64,000 nt of DNA. It comes from Flaccisagitta enflata. Lineage: Eukaryota; Chaetognatha; Sagittoidea; Aphragmophora. The stretch covers positions 13,206,001-13,270,000 of the forward strand of contig OZ231126.1 in assembly GCA_965153355.1 (NCBI GenBank), read 5' to 3'. Below, in pieces: positions 61,199-64,000 of the stretch. Positions within the stretch are counted from its first letter, which is position 1. Each line of letters starts with the position of its first letter. The translations under genes were made by a program, and so were the position numbers. The notes below the pieces were generated by a model that ran no database searches, was not told the DNA's origin, and saw nothing but the letters and a program-made list of their open reading frames with translations.

Positions 61199-62502
61199 GA
61201 TCGCATTACATACACAAGCCACACATTTCATTTTATTATCCCCTCTCACCTTACGCCCAAATACATCACAATGAAATGTAACTACATCTTCCCAAAAGAA
61301 ACGACTTCTTTTTAGGACTTGAAAAAGTCTCAGGTTTGGCGCGCATAAATTTCCGCATTCTGTGACTCATCAGTAAATCTATGACGTTAAAAATGACGAA
61401 AATGGCTGATCAAAAAGTGTTACCGATAGACGGACGGACTGACCGATCGACGGACCAACGTAACGCGTCGTGTACACGCAATTGAAAACTGATTTTCTCC
61501 GAAGACGCATTCTGTTGACTCTTCAACTCTTACAAACGCGACTTGTCTTTTTCTAGTCTCCCCCAAAAATGCCACGAACCCAAATTACCCCCTGCTATGA
61601 ATTCCCTCTCGCGTATTTGTCACCCAACCATCATTCATTACTTCTGTCACCCAAAATATGATTCAACCTCGACCCAACCGTCCACATTGTGGACTCCACA
61701 ATCCATCCAACCCTTCCCCTCTCTTTTTATTCATCTTATTCATCACCCGTCCTGTTTTGTCTCTCTCATCGTGCCAACGCGTCGAACCCCCGCTTGCTAC
61801 AGATCTGCTCTGCTAATTTCGTTACCTCGACCTAGCTCCCCGATAGACCTTTTCGCATTTATTAGCCATACAAGGTAAACAGCTAACCCCATCTTACCAC
61901 CGAATGATTACATCCAAGCTGTCACCTCCAAATCTCCGCCAAAAATGATACTCGTCATCTCCCTTCACTCATTACTAATCAGCCCCCCCCCCACCGTGAC
62001 TTACCCTTTCCTTCGTTCCCTTCCTTCCTCATTGCGGTCAGGCTCCAACTTACCACTTGTCCCTGTGATTAACTCACCCGTCACCCACCCACCCGTCACC
62101 TTCTATTTGAGCAGCCTTCACTGCAGCCTTCACCTTACCATCCATCGCCGGAAACCTCCCACCCACAACCCACCCACCCGTCAACTTCACCCAATCACCC
62201 ATCACTGTCACCCACACACCCATCACCTTTTCTTCGAGTGGCCTTCACCGCAGTAGTTGGCAAGGTAACAGTCTTAGATTCACTGTCACCTTACCATCCA
62301 TCGCCGGAAACCTCCCACCCACAACCCACCCACCCGTCAACTTCACACAATCACCCATCACTGTCACCCACACACCCATCACCTTTTCTTCGAGTGGCCT
62401 TCACCGAAGTAGTTGGCAAGGTAACAGTCTTGGTTTCACCCACCCATGAATGTCAGCGTTCTTCGACCGGAATTTGCTCGGTAAATCTCAGACAATCTCT
62501 GG

Positions 62503-62556
<54 letters not shown>

Positions 62557-62565
62557 TTGTCTCTA

Positions 62566-62615
<50 letters not shown>

Positions 62616-62840
62616 ACGCTGTCTGACTGATCCTCTCTCTGTCCATTTCTCCGCCTGACTTCATGTTTCTCTCCGTCTCTCTGTCCTTCTGTCTATCTGT
62701 CGTGTGAGTCTGTGTGTCTATCCATCTGTCTATCTATCAATTCTATTGGTTTTTCCGTATCTCCGTTCCTCTGTTCATCGTCCTCTTTCTCTCTTCCTTT
62801 GCAATGCACATGTACAGTGTTGTACACGCAAGCGTGACTT
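59370..62840 (+). other. Copy B counterpart of 7,225-12,450, no supported genes
   Basis: Matches copy A with the 7,455-8,207 and 8,877-9,713 insertions absent. CT arrays at 61,141-61,196 and 62,570-62,612, CTGT array at 62,505-62,560 and the CACCC-rich two-unit minisatellite at about 62,100-62,432 are retained with length changes. Confidence 0.7.
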
Positions 62841-62847
62841 TTTTTTT

Positions 62848-64000
62848 GGCAGCGGCCCCAAAGGGTCGATGCCTTGTAAAACACAGGCGGGAATTTCCAG
62901 ATGTCAGTCTTTCCGTCTGTTCCCCCCTCTGTTTACTATCAAGGCCTTAAACTAGTCCGCCCAGGTCTCAAATCTGCCCTCCAGGCTTCCTAATTAGCCC
63001 CATGTGCCTCAAATCTGCCCTCCAGACCTTCAATCGGCCCTCCAAGCTTAAAATCAGCCCTCCATATCCATGCCTAAAATTTGCCTTTTGGGCAGCGGCC
63101 CCGAAGGGGGACTTTCGTTCGTCCGTTCGATCGTCCGTTCCTTAGTCCCCCCCCTTCATCAAACCCCTCAGGCCTCAAATCTGGCCTTTCATGCCGCAAA
63201 TCCAGCCTCTCAGGTCTCAAATCCAGCCTCCCGGGCCTCAAATCTGGCCTCTCAGGCCTCAAATCAGGCCTCTCAGGCCACAAATCTGGCCTCTCAGGCC
63301 ACAAATCTGGCCTCTCAGGCCTCAAATCTGGCTTCTCAGGCCTCAAATCCAAATTATCAGGCCTCAAACCTGGCCTCTTATGCCTCAAATTAGGCCTCTC
63401 AGGCCTCAAATCAGCCATCTAAACCTATATTTACTGCTCCCAGGCTTCAAATCAGTCCTTTGGCCTTTCAAGCCTTAATCCAGCTCTCTCAAGCCTTAAG
63501 TTAGCCCTCTCAAGCTTCCCATCGGCATTCTGAGGCCTTATATCAGCCTTCTTAGACCTCAGTTTAGGCTCCTGAATGCCTTCAGTCAGCCCTCTATAGC
63601 ATTCCCAGTTCTTCAGGTAGGACAAATGAAAGTCCCCCTGTGTTCTACAGGATTTCGTCCCCTTCGGGGCCGCTGCCCTGCTTCCCCTCACTCCAATTCA
63701 CAATCACTCAAAGCAGGGCAACGGGTATTGCTGACCACATATTGCCCTTGGGCGACCTTTTAGATTTCAAATCTGCTACTCAAGCCTAAATTCTGCCCTC
63801 CAGCCCTCAAAAATGCCTTCAATGGCCTAAATCACTCATCTAAGGCCTGAAATATGTCCCCCTAGGACGTCTGGAAATTCACCCCTGTGTTCTAAAGGAC
63901 ATTGGTTCTTTGGGGCCACTGCCCTACTCTTACTCAACTTCTTTACTGGATCACTCAAAGTCCAAGCAGGGCATCGGGTACCGCAGACCATATACGATTG
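62848..64000 (+). mobile_element. Family G element, copy B, split and running off the window
   Basis: Orthologue of 12,461-12,880: GGCAGCGGCCCCAAAGGGTC and CGATGCCTTGTAAAACACAG. Its body is interrupted by 63,090-63,757 and continues to CCTGTGTTCTAAAGGACATT, GGGGCCACTGCCC and GCAGGGCATCGGGTACCGC near the window end. Confidence 0.85.
63090..63757 (+). mobile_element. Family G element nested in a family G element
   Basis: After GCCTTTT: GGGCAGCGGCCCCGAAGGGG, directly GACTTTCGTTCGTCCG (part of the head lost), minisatellite CTCTCAGGCCTCAAATCTGG (about 12 units), inverted head CCCCTGTGTTCTACAGGATT, TCGTCCCCTTCGGGGCCGC, tail GCAGGGCAACGGGTATTGCT and TTGGGCGACC, followed by TTTT. The Ts on both sides fit insertion within a T-run. 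Confidence 0.85.

Overview
The window looks like nuclear DNA of an animal with a large, repeat-rich genome, most likely an invertebrate. The evidence is very long perfect microsatellites of every class, short exons with GT/AG splice signals, a tRNA-headed SINE, TTAGGG-like interstitial repeats and dozens of small non-autonomous transposons. No complete transposase, polymerase, rRNA or prokaryote-type operon is visible. The (ACGG)n-bearing rolling-circle-like elements recall those known from bivalves, but I cannot name the species.

Layout. Bases 1 to about 12,870 (copy A) and 45,686 to 64,000 (copy B) are two colinear copies of one segment. In the stretches I compared by eye they differ at a few percent of sites. 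Both copies run off the window, so the ends of the duplication are not seen. Copy B is longer because it carries extra insertions; copy A carries some of its own. The pair therefore works as a filled-site/empty-site experiment that fixes the exact ends and target duplications of many transposons. The 33 kb between the copies (12,880-45,680) is mostly giant microsatellites, inverted-repeat transposons and a few candidate exons.

Genes. The best supported gene is on the minus strand in both copies (A 4,169-2,798; B 52,298-49,970). Its first coding exon differs between copies only by silent changes, and exon 1 and exon 2 join in phase. The product is short, charged and unrecognised. A second minus-strand exon candidate (A 1,143-855; B 47,210-46,922) evolves without visible constraint. 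A plus-strand Ser/Thr/Pro-rich first exon lies at 43,447-44,349, with a possible last exon at 45,554-45,670. A few other exon-like stretches (16.5, 19.2, 21.3 and 36.4-36.9 kb) are weaker.

Mobile DNA. Two related designs dominate. Family T elements sit between T residues. They start with a short hairpin (subfamilies AGTCGCG, AGATGCG, AGGTGCG), then a (TCCG/GTCG)n block, and carry an inverted copy of their own head just before a conserved tail ending in CTTG or CTTA. Family G elements start GGGCAGCGGCCCC, hold a roughly 20-bp minisatellite, and carry a long inverted copy of the head before a tail with GGGTACCGCTGACCAT. In both families the head half and tail half change together between subfamilies. 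Other elements include hAT-like transposons with 8-bp target duplications, a TTAA-flanked element, TA-flanked elements nested three deep at 40.1-42.3 kb, and a TAA-flanked Harbinger-like MITE. All look non-autonomous.
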